From contig NZ_DIHC01000010.1 of NCBI RefSeq assembly GCF_002419965.1, positions 1 through 64,000 of the forward strand: a stretch of 64,000 nucleotides of DNA, written 5' to 3'. This DNA is from Pseudomonas sp. UBA5706. GTDB lineage: Bacteria; Pseudomonadota; Gammaproteobacteria; Pseudomonadales; Pseudomonadaceae. Below are positions 1 through 8,618 of this stretch, piece by piece (position 1 is the stretch's first letter; every line of letters begins with the position of its first letter). The notes beneath the pieces are model-generated. The model saw only the letters and a program-made list of their open reading frames with translations, was not told where the DNA came from and made no database searches. Both the position numbers and the translations under genes were made by a program.

Positions 1-690
1 CTTGATGGATTCATCAGCCCCGCTGCGCGTGGCGATGCACCCTCTGACGCTGCCCGTCAGCCAGCGGATGGACGCGGAGCATCCAGGGCGGCGTTCCCAC
101 GCGGGAGCGCGGGAACGATCAGAACAACACACCTGTAACTTGATGGATTCATCTGCCCCACTGCGCGTGGCGATGCATCCTCTGATGCTGCCCGTCAGCC
201 AGCGGATGGACGCGGAGCATCCAGGACGGCGTTCCCACGCGGGAGCGCGGGAACGATCAGAACAACACATATCTGTAACTTGATGGATTCATCAGCCCCA
301 CTCCGCGTGGCGATGCACCCTCTGACGCGGCCCGTCAACCATCGGATGGACGCGGAGCATCCAGGGCGGCGTTCCCACGCGGGAGCGCTGGAACGATCAG
401 AACAACACATATCTGTAACTTGATGGATTCATCAGCCCCACTGCGCGTGGCGATGCATCCTCTGATGCTGCCCGTCAGCCAGCGGATGGACGCGGAGCAT
501 CCAGGGCGGTGTTCCCACGCGGGAGCGCGGGAACGATCAGCACAACACACCTGTAACTTGGTGGATTGATCGTCCCCACGCTCCGCGTGGGGATGCATCC
601 TCTGACGCTCCGCGTCAGCCAGCGGACGGACGCGGAGTGTGCGGAGCGGCGTTCCCACGCGGGAGCGTGGGCACGATCAGTATCTGCAAC
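1..690. repeat. Five tandem copies of a 138-140 bp palindrome-rich repeat
   Basis: Copies begin at about 1, 139, 279, 419 and 557, each starting cttgatggattcatc or a close variant and ending near gggaacgatcagaacaacac. Each contains the inverted pair gttcccacgcgggagcgcgggaac and a second dyad around ctctgacgctgcccgtcag. The fifth copy is the most divergent. The array probably continues left of the window. The short open frames inside it are translations of the repeat and not genes. Related single palindromes recur at 10863-11040 and 17055-17180, so this looks like an amplified form of a dispersed intergenic element. Confidence 0.9.
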
Positions 691-726
691 ACCCCTGATA
701 AGGGATTTACAGCCAGACCCCAGAAC

Positions 727-1866
727 TTAGGAATCCCGCCGCAAATCCGGAGGAATGGGCAGGTTCTCATTCAACGGATCAGGCCGCTTACCCCTGCCCG
801 AACGGTACTGCCGAATCTGATAGACGTAGGCCAGCACCTGCGCCACCGCCAGATACAGCCCTGCTGGAATCTCCTGTTCCAGCTCGGTGCTGTAATAAAT
901 CGACCGCGCCAGCGCCGGCGATTCGAGCAACAGAATCTGGTGCTGCGCCGCAATCTCGCGAATTTTCAATGCCATGAAATCGCTGCCCTTGGCCAGCAGC
1001 ATCGGCGCCCCGCCCTTGTCCGGGTCGTACTTGAGGGCAACGGCATAGTGAGTCGGGTTCGTGATAACCACATCGGCGTCCGGGATCGACGCCATCATTC
1101 GCCGTTGCGACATCTCGCGCTGCAACTGACGAATCCGCTGCTTGACCTCGGGCCGCCCCTCGTTGTCCTTATGCTCGTCACGCACTTCCTGCTTGGTCAT
1201 CAACAGCTTCTTGTGGGATTCCCACAACTGCACCGGCACGTCCACCGCGGCGATAATCAACAGTCCGAACGCCATCCACAAGGTGCTCCAGCCGACTAGC
1301 TGCAGACTGTGCACGATCGCCATTTCCATGGGCTCGTGGGCGATGGCCAGCAGGTCGTTCTTATCCTTGGCCAATACCAGCACTGCCACCACCAGTACGA
1401 TCAGAAACTTGGCGAAGGACTTGAGCAGTTCGATCAGCGCCTTGGGCGACACCATGCGCTTAAGGCCGGCCAGCGGATTCATGCGACTGAACTTGGGCGC
1501 CATGGATCCCGCAGCAAACAGCCAGCCGCCCAGCGAAATCGGCCCGATAAGCGCAGCGATGGTCAGCGCCACCAGCAAAGGCGTCGTCGACATCAGCGCA
1601 GCTTTGCCCGATGCCAGCAGCATCAGGCTCATGCTGCGCTCCTCCATCAACGCTTCGCGGGAAATGGTGAAATTGTCACGCATCAATTGCATCAGCATTT
1701 CTGCAATCGAGCCGCCGAATGCCAGCAGACCGGCGGCGCCGACGATCATCACGACAACCGTGTTCAGCTCCTTGGAGCGGGCGATCTCGCCCTTCTCCCG
1801 GGCGTCACGCTTTCGTTTGTCCGTGGGGTCTTCTGTCTTATCCTGACCGCTTTCACTTTCAGCCAT
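727..1866 (-). CDS. flhB: Flagellar export switch protein FlhB
   Basis: Inner-membrane component of the flagellar type III export gate, which switches export from rod/hook to filament substrates. The 379 residues show the charged N-terminus (KTEDPTDKRKRDAREKGEI), four hydrophobic segments between about residues 35 and 215, and the cytoplasmic autocleavage motif NPTH at residues 270-273 within VVITNPTHYAVALKYD. Length matches the family. It is the last gene of fliLMNOPQR-flhB, starting 1 base after the fliR stop. No strong terminator follows; the repeat array lies directly downstream. Confidence 0.98.
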   Translation of the reverse strand: MAESESGQDKTEDPTDKRKRDAREKGEIARSKELNTVVVMIVGAAGLLAFGGSIAEMLMQLMRDNFTISREALMEERSMSLMLLASGKAALMSTTPLLVALTIAALIGPISLGGWLFAAGSMAPKFSRMNPLAGLKRMVSPKALIELLKSFAKFLIVLVVAVLVLAKDKNDLLAIAHEPMEMAIVHSLQLVGWSTLWMAFGLLIIAAVDVPVQLWESHKKLLMTKQEVRDEHKDNEGRPEVKQRIRQLQREMSQRRMMASIPDADVVITNPTHYAVALKYDPDKGGAPMLLAKGSDFMALKIREIAAQHQILLLESPALARSIYYSTELEQEIPAGLYLAVAQVLAYVYQIRQYRSGRGKRPDPLNENLPIPPDLRRDS

Positions 1867-1867
1867 G

Positions 1868-2653
1868 TCAGCGTGCCTTGACCATGTCCTTGAGCAACTG
1901 CAAGGCGTCGACCGCCAGCGGTTGGTATTGATTGAGAATATCGCCGAGTGAAATCCAGAGGATCCCCATGCCCAGCACCAGCGTCAACGGAAAACCGATG
2001 GAGAAGATGTTCAACTGTGGCGCCGCACGGGTCATCACACCCATGGCGATATTGACCACCAACAGCGCAGTGATTGCCGGCAGAACCAGCAGTAGCGCGG
2101 CGCCGAGCACCCAGCCCAGGCGCAAGACCAGATCCCAGAAATTGGCTGTTACCAGTCCGTCGCCTACCGGCAGCGTGGTGAAGCTTTCGATGAGCACCTC
2201 GAACACCACCAAATGGCCGTTCATCGCCAAAAACAGCAGCGTCACCAGCATGGTGAAGAATTGCCCGATGACGGCGGTCGAGACCCCGTTGATCGGGTCG
2301 ACCATGGACGCAAAGCCCATGCCCATCTGGATAGCCACCACCTGACCGGCGATCACGAACGCCTGGAAGAACAACTGCAGCGACAGGCCCAGGGCAGCGC
2401 CGATGATGATCTGCTGGGCGATCAACAGCAGCGCGCTGAGGTCAAGGGCATGAACCTGCGGCATCGGTGGCAGGCTCGGGGCGACCACGAAGGTAATGGC
2501 CAGCGCCAGATAAAGCCGCACGCGCTTGGGCACCAGTGTCGTGCCGAAGATCGGCATGGTCATCAGCACCGTCGCGATGCGGAACAGCGGCAGCATGAAC
2601 GCCGCCACCCAGGTGCTGATCTGCGTGTCGGTCAGCGCCAGAACAGGCTCCAT
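1868..2653 (-). CDS. fliR: Flagellar export protein FliR
   Basis: Polytopic inner-membrane protein of the FliP-FliQ-FliR export-gate complex. The 261 residues include about six hydrophobic segments and the family-typical N-terminus (ALTDTQISTWVAAFMLPLFRIA region) and VQIGMGFASMVDP-like stretch (here IQMGMGFASMVDPINGVS). It lies between fliQ (7-base gap) and flhB, and the dense packing implies translational coupling. Assignment rests on sequence pattern and on position in the canonical fliOPQR-flhB order. Confidence 0.97.
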   Translation of the reverse strand: MEPVLALTDTQISTWVAAFMLPLFRIATVLMTMPIFGTTLVPKRVRLYLALAITFVVAPSLPPMPQVHALDLSALLLIAQQIIIGAALGLSLQLFFQAFVIAGQVVAIQMGMGFASMVDPINGVSTAVIGQFFTMLVTLLFLAMNGHLVVFEVLIESFTTLPVGDGLVTANFWDLVLRLGWVLGAALLLVLPAITALLVVNIAMGVMTRAAPQLNIFSIGFPLTLVLGMGILWISLGDILNQYQPLAVDALQLLKDMVKAR

Positions 2654-2660
2654 TCGCGGG

Positions 2661-2930
2661 TCAGCCGATCACTTGAGGGATGCTGGTGTACAGGTTGGTG
2701 ATGTACTCCATGAAGGTGCGCACCATCCACGGGCCGATGACGATCAGGGTCACCAGCATGACCAACAGGCGCGGCAGAAAGCTCAGGGTCTGTTCGTTGA
2801 TTTGCGTCGCGGCCTGGAACATCGATACCAGCAGGCCGACGATCAGGCTCGGCACCACGAGAATGGCCACCATGGTAGTGGTGAGCCACAGCGCTTCGCG
2901 AAAAAGGTCTACAGCAACTTCCGGGGTCAT
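2661..2930 (-). CDS. fliQ: Flagellar export protein FliQ
   Basis: Small export-gate subunit of 89 residues with two hydrophobic helices (about 16-38 and 50-72), beginning MTPEVAVDLFREALW. I chose the ATG at 2930 over an upstream in-frame GTG at 2939: a GAGGAG Shine-Dalgarno sits 8 bases before the ATG but overlaps the GTG, and 89 residues is the usual FliQ length. Confidence 0.97.
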   Translation of the reverse strand: MTPEVAVDLFREALWLTTTMVAILVVPSLIVGLLVSMFQAATQINEQTLSFLPRLLVMLVTLIVIGPWMVRTFMEYITNLYTSIPQVIG

Positions 2931-2955
2931 GCCGGGCACTCCTCGAAAAACAGGT

Positions 2956-3699
2956 TCATACGCCGCCGAAACTGCCGGCCAGTGTGCCGATGATCAATGC
3001 CCAGCCGTCCACCAGGACGAACAGCATGATCTTGAACGGCAGGGAAATGATCAGGGGCGAGAGCATCATCATCCCCATCGCCATCAGCACGCTGGCGACC
3101 ACCAGGTCAATGATCAGGAACGGGATGAAGATCATGAAACCGATCTGAAACGCGGTCTTGAGCTCGGAAGTCACGAACGCCGGGACAATGATGGTCAGCG
3201 GCGCAGCATCAGGCGTCGGAATGTCGGTGCGCTTGGACAAGCGCATGAACAATTCCAGATCGCTGGAGCGGGTTTGCGCGAGCATGAAGTCCTTGATCGG
3301 CACCTCAGCCTTGGCCACGGCGTCCTGAGCGGTCATTTTTTCCGCGAGGTAGGGCTGCAAGGCGTCGTTGTTAACCCGATCGAACACCGGCGCCATAATG
3401 AACATGGTCAAAAAAAGCGCCATGCCGGTGAGGATCTGGTTCGACGGAGTCTGCTGCAGGCCCAGGGCCTGGCGCAGAATCGAGAACACAATAATGATCC
3501 GGGTGAAGCTGGTCATCAGCATGACGAACGCCGGAATGAAACTCAGCGCCGTCATGATCAGCAGGATCTGCAGGTTGACCGAGTATTCCTGTTGTCCGTT
3601 GGCACCGGTGCCCAAGGTGATTGCCGGAATCGACAACGGGTCGGCGGCGAACGCCAGCGGCGCTGCCAGCAGCAAAAGCAGCGTCAAAACAATACGCAT
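2956..3699 (-). CDS. fliP: Flagellar export protein FliP
   Basis: Core export-gate subunit made with a cleavable signal peptide (MRIVLTLLLLLAAPLAFAADP). The 247 residues contain the conserved SFTRIIIVFSILRQALG and QTPSNQILTGMALFLTMF stretches and C-terminal hydrophobic helices. The fliO stop and the fliP ATG share one base (TGATG at 3697-3701), so translation is probably coupled. A TTG one codon upstream is a less likely start. Confidence 0.97.
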   Translation of the reverse strand: MRIVLTLLLLLAAPLAFAADPLSIPAITLGTGANGQQEYSVNLQILLIMTALSFIPAFVMLMTSFTRIIIVFSILRQALGLQQTPSNQILTGMALFLTMFIMAPVFDRVNNDALQPYLAEKMTAQDAVAKAEVPIKDFMLAQTRSSDLELFMRLSKRTDIPTPDAAPLTIIVPAFVTSELKTAFQIGFMIFIPFLIIDLVVASVLMAMGMMMLSPLIISLPFKIMLFVLVDGWALIIGTLAGSFGGV

Positions 3700-4253
3700 C
3701 AATGCTTATCCTTCTGATCCAGGTTGCCCAGCCCGCCTTTGCCCGCGCGCGGCCCCATCACGCCCTTATTGCCGAGCACGTCCATCAGACGCCTGGCGAA
3801 CTCAGGCGTGGCATTCTGGATGTCGGGGACCTGAACCGGCTCATTCATCACGTGAAGCGCGGTAATGCTACCGGGCGAAACCCCCAGCAGCACCTGTTCG
3901 TTGCCCACCTGAACCAGCACCAGCCGGTCACGCGGCCCGAGGGCACGCGAGCCGACCAGCTCAATGACCTGATTACCAGCAGGCCCAGCCCGCTGAACCC
4001 GGCGCATCAGCCAGGCGAGGACGAAAATCAGCCCGACCACCAGCAACAGGCCCAGCACCAGTTGCAGCAACTGACCGCCCATGCCGCTGCTCAGTCCGGA
4101 CACTGGCGGCACCACCACCGGCGCGGTGGCGGGCACTGCAGCGACAGCAGGAGCGGCGGTCGTAACGGTCGGTGTTGCAGGGTCGGCAGCCATCACAGCC
4201 CACGACGTGGCCAGCAGTGCCAAGCCAGACACGCCTCTTAGAAAGCGGCTCAT
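3699..4253 (-). CDS. fliO: Flagellar assembly protein FliO
   Basis: Membrane protein that helps FliP assemble. The 184 residues start with a signal-like hydrophobic segment (FLRGVSGLALLATSWAVMAA), followed by an Ala/Pro/Thr/Val-rich linker, one transmembrane helix around residues 62-82 (LLQLVLGLLLVVGLIFVLAW), and a cytoplasmic FliO domain with IELVGSRALGPRDRLVLVQVG. The ATG abuts the fliN stop. The extended low-complexity periplasmic linker is usual in pseudomonads. Confidence 0.95.
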   Translation of the reverse strand: MSRFLRGVSGLALLATSWAVMAADPATPTVTTAAPAVAAVPATAPVVVPPVSGLSSGMGGQLLQLVLGLLLVVGLIFVLAWLMRRVQRAGPAGNQVIELVGSRALGPRDRLVLVQVGNEQVLLGVSPGSITALHVMNEPVQVPDIQNATPEFARRLMDVLGNKGVMGPRAGKGGLGNLDQKDKH

Positions 4254-4715
4254 TCAACGCAGCTTCTTGATGCGTTCGCTCGGGCTGATCACATCGGTGA
4301 GGCGAATGCCGAACTTTTCGTTCACCACCACCACCTCTCCATGGGCGATCAGCGTACCGTTGACCAGGACGTCCAGTGGCTCCCCCGCCAGTCGGTCAAG
4401 CTCGATGACCGAGCCTTGGTTCAACTGCAGCAGGTTGCGGATGTTGATCTCGGTGCTGCCCACTTCCATGGAAATCGATACCGGGATGTCGAGGATCACA
4501 TCCAGGTTCGGGCCGTCCAGCGACACCGGACCGTTGTTCTTCGGCACACTTCCGAACTCTTCCATCGTCAGGCGATTGGTCGAGTTGCCGGCATCGGCAG
4601 CCAGCAACGCATCGATGTCCGCCTGACCACCCTCTCCGGCTTCACCCAACGCCGCAGCCCACTCGTCGGCCAATGCCTGATCGTCTGCGGAGTTCATTTC
4701 GTTTTCATCAGCCAT
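4254..4715 (-). CDS. fliN: Flagellar motor switch protein FliN
   Basis: C-ring component that forms the base of the rotor switch with FliM and FliG. Of the 153 residues, the first ~70 are an acidic Pseudomonas-type extension (QALADEWAAALGEAGEGG). The SpoA/SurfaceP domain follows (ILDIPVSISMEVGSTEI ... LLQLNQGSVIELDRLAGEPL ... VVNEKFGIRLTDVISPSERI). It is contiguous with fliO and lies about 65 bases after fliM in the fliL operon. Confidence 0.97.
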   Translation of the reverse strand: MADENEMNSADDQALADEWAAALGEAGEGGQADIDALLAADAGNSTNRLTMEEFGSVPKNNGPVSLDGPNLDVILDIPVSISMEVGSTEINIRNLLQLNQGSVIELDRLAGEPLDVLVNGTLIAHGEVVVVNEKFGIRLTDVISPSERIKKLR

Positions 4716-4779
4716 GATTGTCCTCGGGGAGCAATAGCAATTCGTTTACACAGCACATTCTGAAGCTGACGACACAACG

Positions 4780-5748
4780 TCAGCGGCGTTCTACCGGCTC
4801 GATCACTTGCAGGGCCAGATTGCCCTTGTGCGAACCGAGCTTGACCTTGAACGACGGCACGCCATTGGCACGCATGACCAGATGATCGTTTAGCTCCACG
4901 GGGATCACGTCGCCCGGCTGCATGTGCAGGATGTCCCGCAACTTGAGCTGACGACGGGCCACCGTGGCGCTCAATGGCACCGCCACGTCCAGCACGTCCT
5001 GCTTTAACGCGTTGACCCAGCGCTCGTCCTGATCATCCAGATCGGACTGGAAACCGGCGTCGAGCATTTCGCGTACCGGCTCGATCATCGAGTACGGCAT
5101 GGTCACGTGCAGGTCGCCGCCACCGCCATCGAGCTCGATGTGGAAGGTCGAGACCACGATCGCTTCACTCGGGCCCACGATGTTGGCCATGGCCGGGTTC
5201 ACTTCCGAGTTGATGTACTCGAAATTGACCTCCATGATCGCCTGCCAGGCTTCCTTCAGGTCGATGAACGCCTGATCCAGCACGATGCGCACCACGCGCA
5301 GCTCGGTCGGGGTGAATTCCCGGCCTTCGATCTTGGCGTGACGGCCATCGCCACCGAAGAAGTTGTCCACCAGCTTGAACACCAGCTTGGCGTCCAGAAT
5401 GAACAGCGCGGTGCCGCGCAACGGCTTGATCTTGACCAGATTCAGACTGGTCGGCACGTAAAGCGAGTGCACGTATTCGCCAAACTTCATGACCTGCACG
5501 CCGCCCACCGCGACATCCGCGGAGCGACGCAACAGGTTGAACATGCTGATGCGGGTATAACGGGCGAAGCGCTCGTTGATCATTTCCAGAGTCGGCATGC
5601 GTCCGCGGACGATGCGGTCCTGGCTGGTCAGGTCATAACTCTTGACGCTGCCCGGTTCCATAACGCTATCGGTCTGCACCAGACCATCGTCCACACCATG
5701 CAACAGCGCGTCGATTTCATCCTGGGACAGCAGGTCTTGCACGGCCAT
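4780..5748 (-). CDS. fliM: Flagellar motor switch protein FliM
   Basis: C-ring switch protein that binds CheY-P through its N-terminus. The 322 residues begin with LLSQDEIDALLHGV, the classic CheY-binding segment. A middle CheC-like domain (FEYINSEVNPAMANIVGPSE) and a C-terminal SpoA domain (VSATVARRQLKLRDI-like, VPLSATVARRQLKLRDILHM) follow. It starts 9 bases after the fliL stop. Confidence 0.98.
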   Translation of the reverse strand: MAVQDLLSQDEIDALLHGVDDGLVQTDSVMEPGSVKSYDLTSQDRIVRGRMPTLEMINERFARYTRISMFNLLRRSADVAVGGVQVMKFGEYVHSLYVPTSLNLVKIKPLRGTALFILDAKLVFKLVDNFFGGDGRHAKIEGREFTPTELRVVRIVLDQAFIDLKEAWQAIMEVNFEYINSEVNPAMANIVGPSEAIVVSTFHIELDGGGGDLHVTMPYSMIEPVREMLDAGFQSDLDDQDERWVNALKQDVLDVAVPLSATVARRQLKLRDILHMQPGDVIPVELNDHLVMRANGVPSFKVKLGSHKGNLALQVIEPVERR

Positions 5749-5757
5749 GTCGTGGTC

Positions 5758-6261
5758 CTACTGCAGTACGTAGTTAGTGAAAAGTACCTGTTCGATGACG
5801 CTTTTGTTCAGCTCTTTCTGCCCGACTTCTTGAACAACCGCAGCGGCCTTCTGGCGCAGCATTTCCATCCCGACCGGCGTTGCGAGGGTGTCGAATGGCT
5901 GCCCGGAGAACATCATGACCAGGTTATTGCGGATGACCGGCATATGCACTTTCAACGCTTCCAGGTCAGCGTGATCACGGGCCAGCAAGGTAATGCTGAC
6001 CTGCATGTAGCGCTGCCGGCCGTTGACGTTGTAGTTGACGACGAAGGGCGGTGTCAGCGGCTCGAAAATCGCCTCCTTCTTGGCGTTGGCGGCATCGGCC
6101 ACCTGGGCAGGATCAGGCTTGCTCTCGGCTCTGTGCATGATGAACCACGTCGCGCCGACCGACAGACCGACGGCCAGCAACAGGCCCACCACCACAAAAA
6201 TGATGATCTTAAGCTTGCCTTTTTTCGCGGGGTCTTTAACTGCGTCGTCGCTGTTCGCCAT
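5758..6261 (-). CDS. fliL: Flagellar basal-body-associated protein FliL
   Basis: Single-pass inner-membrane protein that stabilises stator function around the motor. The 167 residues have a short basic cytoplasmic N-terminus, one transmembrane helix at about 18-40 (IIIFVVVGLLLAVGLSVGAT), and a periplasmic FliL domain ending near VLFTNYVLQ, which is typical of the family. It is first in its transcription unit, with a sigma-54 box about 50 bases upstream. Confidence 0.97.
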   Translation of the reverse strand: MANSDDAVKDPAKKGKLKIIIFVVVGLLLAVGLSVGATWFIMHRAESKPDPAQVADAANAKKEAIFEPLTPPFVVNYNVNGRQRYMQVSITLLARDHADLEALKVHMPVIRNNLVMMFSGQPFDTLATPVGMEMLRQKAAAVVQEVGQKELNKSVIEQVLFTNYVLQ

Positions 6262-6311
6262 GCCAATAATCCGTCACTATCCAGGGGTTCGGTGTTGCGT
6301 GACAGAGCAAG

Positions 6312-6327
6312 AGCAAGGGTTGTGCCA
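6312..6327 (-). promoter_or_regulatory. Sigma-54 promoter for fliLMNOPQR-flhB
   Basis: On the minus strand the sequence reads TGGCACAACCCTTGCT, with GG and GC exactly ten bases apart and one mismatch from TGGCACGNNNNTTGCW. It lies 51 bases before the fliL ATG. FleQ/RpoN control of this operon is known in P. aeruginosa; here it is inferred from the site. Confidence 0.88.
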
Positions 6328-6531
6328 GAGTTGGCACTTCGGGAAGGGTTGCGTTTGATTCTGGCCGCAGGCCATTGGAGCGAGGCTGGCCCGCGAGGTA
6401 GCGTAAATCGGCAGTAAACCGTAGGCATTCGGTGTGTATGAAAACCAGCGCGCCTGATTTTACTGCCCGGTCCTGGTGATCGCATCGAAGCCGCTCCTAC
6501 GCTTTGGACAGGAGCAGGCTTGTTCTATCAA

Positions 6532-7968
6532 TCAAGCGTAATAATCGACGGCGCTGGAGCCGATCACTGTCAACGGCGCGCTGGCCGCCGCCGAAGCCGC
6601 ATCGATCGGAGCACCGTCGGCAATCAGGTCGCTACCGCTGGAGTTGCCGGAGCGACCGGTGCCGTTGCCGCGTCCGTCACCGCCGGACTGCTGCTGGGGC
6701 TGTTGCTGCCAGCCCTGGGACTGATCCGAAACATTGACGTTGACCTGGCCCATACCCTGCTGAACGAAGGAATCACGCAGGCGCGACATCTGGCTCTCCA
6801 ACGCTTCACGCACGCCAACGTGGGCGCTCATGAAGGTCACCTGGGTCTGCTGATCCGCCGCCATATTGACACGAATGTCAAGACGACCCAGTTCTGCAGG
6901 CTGCAGCTGAATGTCGGCCTGCTTGAGGTTCTGACTGGACAGATACATGACACGGTTCACCACGCCCTCGGTCCAACCGCTCTGGTTCATGGCCAGCGGC
7001 TGATTAATCAACGGTGCAGACGGCGCAGCGTTGCCTTTCACCTGAGCAGCTTGAGACAGCGCAGCCAGTCGCTCGGCGAAGTTATCCACTCGCGTGTCAC
7101 TGCTGGCGTCCTTCACATCTTTCAGGCCATCGGCGAGCAAGCCGCTAAAGGCCTTGTCGCCGCCACCTTCGGTTGTGCTCTTGTCCACCGGTTGATCGCC
7201 CAGCGCCGCCAGATTAGCCGTGAGCAACTGTGCCGGATCGGCATTGGGCTCCTGCTTGGCCGAGGTCTTGCCCGTGTCACTGGCACTGCCCGCCACCTGT
7301 GTTGTCTGCCGGGTTTTGTTTTCCAGCGCGACCTGCACTGCAGTCAGGCCTTCGAGCGGGTCGGCCGAGGGATCGAATTTTTCATCGCCACCCTCCGCTG
7401 GCGTACTGCTGAGCGGCGCCTGGACTACCGCCACGGGCGGCGCGGCAACGGGCGCCGCAGCAGCCAGCAAGGCAGGATCGACCGCAGGCTGAGCATCGAC
7501 CACCGGGGCCGGTGGCGGCTCTTGGGGCGCGACCACAAGCAGTGTAGGGTCGACCGTCGGATCCGTCACCGACGTATCGTCAGCCGTGGTGTCGTCGGCT
7601 AATGGGCTTTCGTCCGACGCGTCAGCGTGCTTGTCGTCAGTGTCATTGCTGTTGCCCGTGTCCGTTTTGTCGTGGACCGCCTTGGCAGGCAATCCATTGC
7701 CGTTATCGGCAACCGCCTTGTCGGAAGCGGAAGACGAATGGCCAGCGGCGGTCCTACTGTCGACTGCCGGACTCTTGGCGCTGGACGCCTTGGCCGGGGC
7801 GTCATCGACACGGCTCGGCGCCGGCGTAGCGTGTTTGGCAAATACGCTGGAAAAGCTCGAAGTGCTGTCTTTGACGGGGTCAGGCGCCTTTACCACCGTG
7901 GCAGTGCTGGCTTTCTGGGCTTTCGCAGCCGTCAAAGCGGTGAGTAAGGGGTTGTTGGCGAGGGCCAT
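6532..7968 (-). CDS. fliK: Flagellar hook-length control protein FliK
   Basis: Secreted molecular ruler that sets hook length and triggers the FlhB specificity switch. The 478 residues are a long Ala/Pro/Ser/Asp-rich, low-complexity N-terminal two-thirds followed by the Flg_hook domain (QPAELGRLDIRVNM ... VTFMSAHVGVREALESQMSRLRDSF) and a Gln/Gly-rich tail. The open frame extends to 8331, but the ATG at 7968 (MALANNPLLTALTAAKAQ) has a GGAG 7 bases upstream and lies downstream of a sigma-54 box, so it is the start. The 270-base gap to fliL holds the fliL promoter. Confidence 0.93.
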   Translation of the reverse strand: MALANNPLLTALTAAKAQKASTATVVKAPDPVKDSTSSFSSVFAKHATPAPSRVDDAPAKASSAKSPAVDSRTAAGHSSSASDKAVADNGNGLPAKAVHDKTDTGNSNDTDDKHADASDESPLADDTTADDTSVTDPTVDPTLLVVAPQEPPPAPVVDAQPAVDPALLAAAAPVAAPPVAVVQAPLSSTPAEGGDEKFDPSADPLEGLTAVQVALENKTRQTTQVAGSASDTGKTSAKQEPNADPAQLLTANLAALGDQPVDKSTTEGGGDKAFSGLLADGLKDVKDASSDTRVDNFAERLAALSQAAQVKGNAAPSAPLINQPLAMNQSGWTEGVVNRVMYLSSQNLKQADIQLQPAELGRLDIRVNMAADQQTQVTFMSAHVGVREALESQMSRLRDSFVQQGMGQVNVNVSDQSQGWQQQPQQQSGGDGRGNGTGRSGNSSGSDLIADGAPIDAASAAASAPLTVIGSSAVDYYA

Positions 7969-8004
7969 GTTGATCTCCGCAAGAGCACAATTGCAAAGAG
8001 AACT

Positions 8005-8020
8005 AGCAAATGCCGGGCCA
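8005..8020 (-). promoter_or_regulatory. Sigma-54 promoter for fliK
   Basis: Minus-strand TGGCCCGGCATTTGCT has the invariant GG-N10-GC and a single mismatch to consensus. It lies 37 bases before the fliK ATG, which also excludes the longer upstream open frame. Confidence 0.87.
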
Positions 8021-8037
8021 GAGTTGCATGGCTTGTC

Positions 8038-8063
8038 AAAAAGAGCCGGAGCCGCCGCGCTCT
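8038..8063 (-). terminator. Possible terminator after hptB
   Basis: Minus strand reads AGAGC, a 12-base GC-rich loop, GCTCT, then a run of T. The stem is short, so this is a weak candidate for ending the hsbA-hsbR-hptB transcript. Confidence 0.35.
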
Positions 8064-8194
8064 TGAATCGGCGAGCGCGCGCCCTGAATCGCTCACGCCT
8101 CCCGGCCTGGCCCTGCGATGGCAGATGGTGCGCTGGCGGCACGAGCCTTCCTGCCCGGGCTTCGCGTGGCATCGGGCCGTTCTTCAGGTCCGGG

Positions 8195-8584
8195 TCAGTG
8201 GCTGGTAAGGGTGGTCTGCAACTCGACATCGAACAGGTCGCGCACCACGCGGAACTCGCTGTCGATGGCCTGGACCAGCTGCGTGACCATCGCAGCATTG
8301 ACCGCAGCCTGGCCACGGACCAGATCCTCAAGCTGTCGGCACAACGCCGTCAGTTGCACGGCGCCCATGTTGCTGCTGCTGCCTTTGAAACTATGGGCCA
8401 TCAAGCCCAGCTGTTGCAGCTGGGTTGGCGAGGCCGCGGAGAAATCGGCGGCCTGACTGAGGGCGTTCATGTCGGTGATGCGAGTTTCCGAATCCCTGAT
8501 GAATATATGAAGCAAGGCCGGATACTCGGTCTCCATGACATCGCGCAAAGTGTCGAGCACGGTCAAATCCACATGTTCCTGCAT
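8195..8584 (-). CDS. hptB: Histidine phosphotransfer protein HptB
   Basis: Stand-alone Hpt domain that passes phosphate from hybrid sensor kinases to the receiver of HsbR. The 129 residues include LMAHSFKGSSSNMGA, with the phosphorylated His at residue 64 and the conserved K-G-SS pattern. It follows hsbR by 34 bases. An in-frame GTG one codon upstream (8587) is an alternative start with slightly better spacing to the GGAG. Known in P. aeruginosa (HptB pathway); placement between fliJ and fliK is the arrangement I recall from P. putida and P. syringae. Confidence 0.9.
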   Translation of the reverse strand: MQEHVDLTVLDTLRDVMETEYPALLHIFIRDSETRITDMNALSQAADFSAASPTQLQQLGLMAHSFKGSSSNMGAVQLTALCRQLEDLVRGQAAVNAAMVTQLVQAIDSEFRVVRDLFDVELQTTLTSH

Positions 8585-8618
8585 CACTTGTTCGCTCCTT
8601 GATCAAGACTGGGCGGGA

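Noticed and set aside
2..660. Short open frames on both strands in the left repeat array
   Set aside because: They translate the 138-140 bp repeat itself, have no ribosome-binding site and recur with each copy.
6330..6352. Second sigma-54-like sequence on the plus strand (TTGGCAC...GGTTGCG)
   Set aside because: The spacing between GG and GC is larger than ten bases, and no plus-strand gene follows.
5107..6417. 436-codon plus-strand open frame antisense to fliM and fliL
   Set aside because: His/Gln/Val-rich shadow of GC-rich genes on the other strand; no motif and it lies on two well-supported genes.
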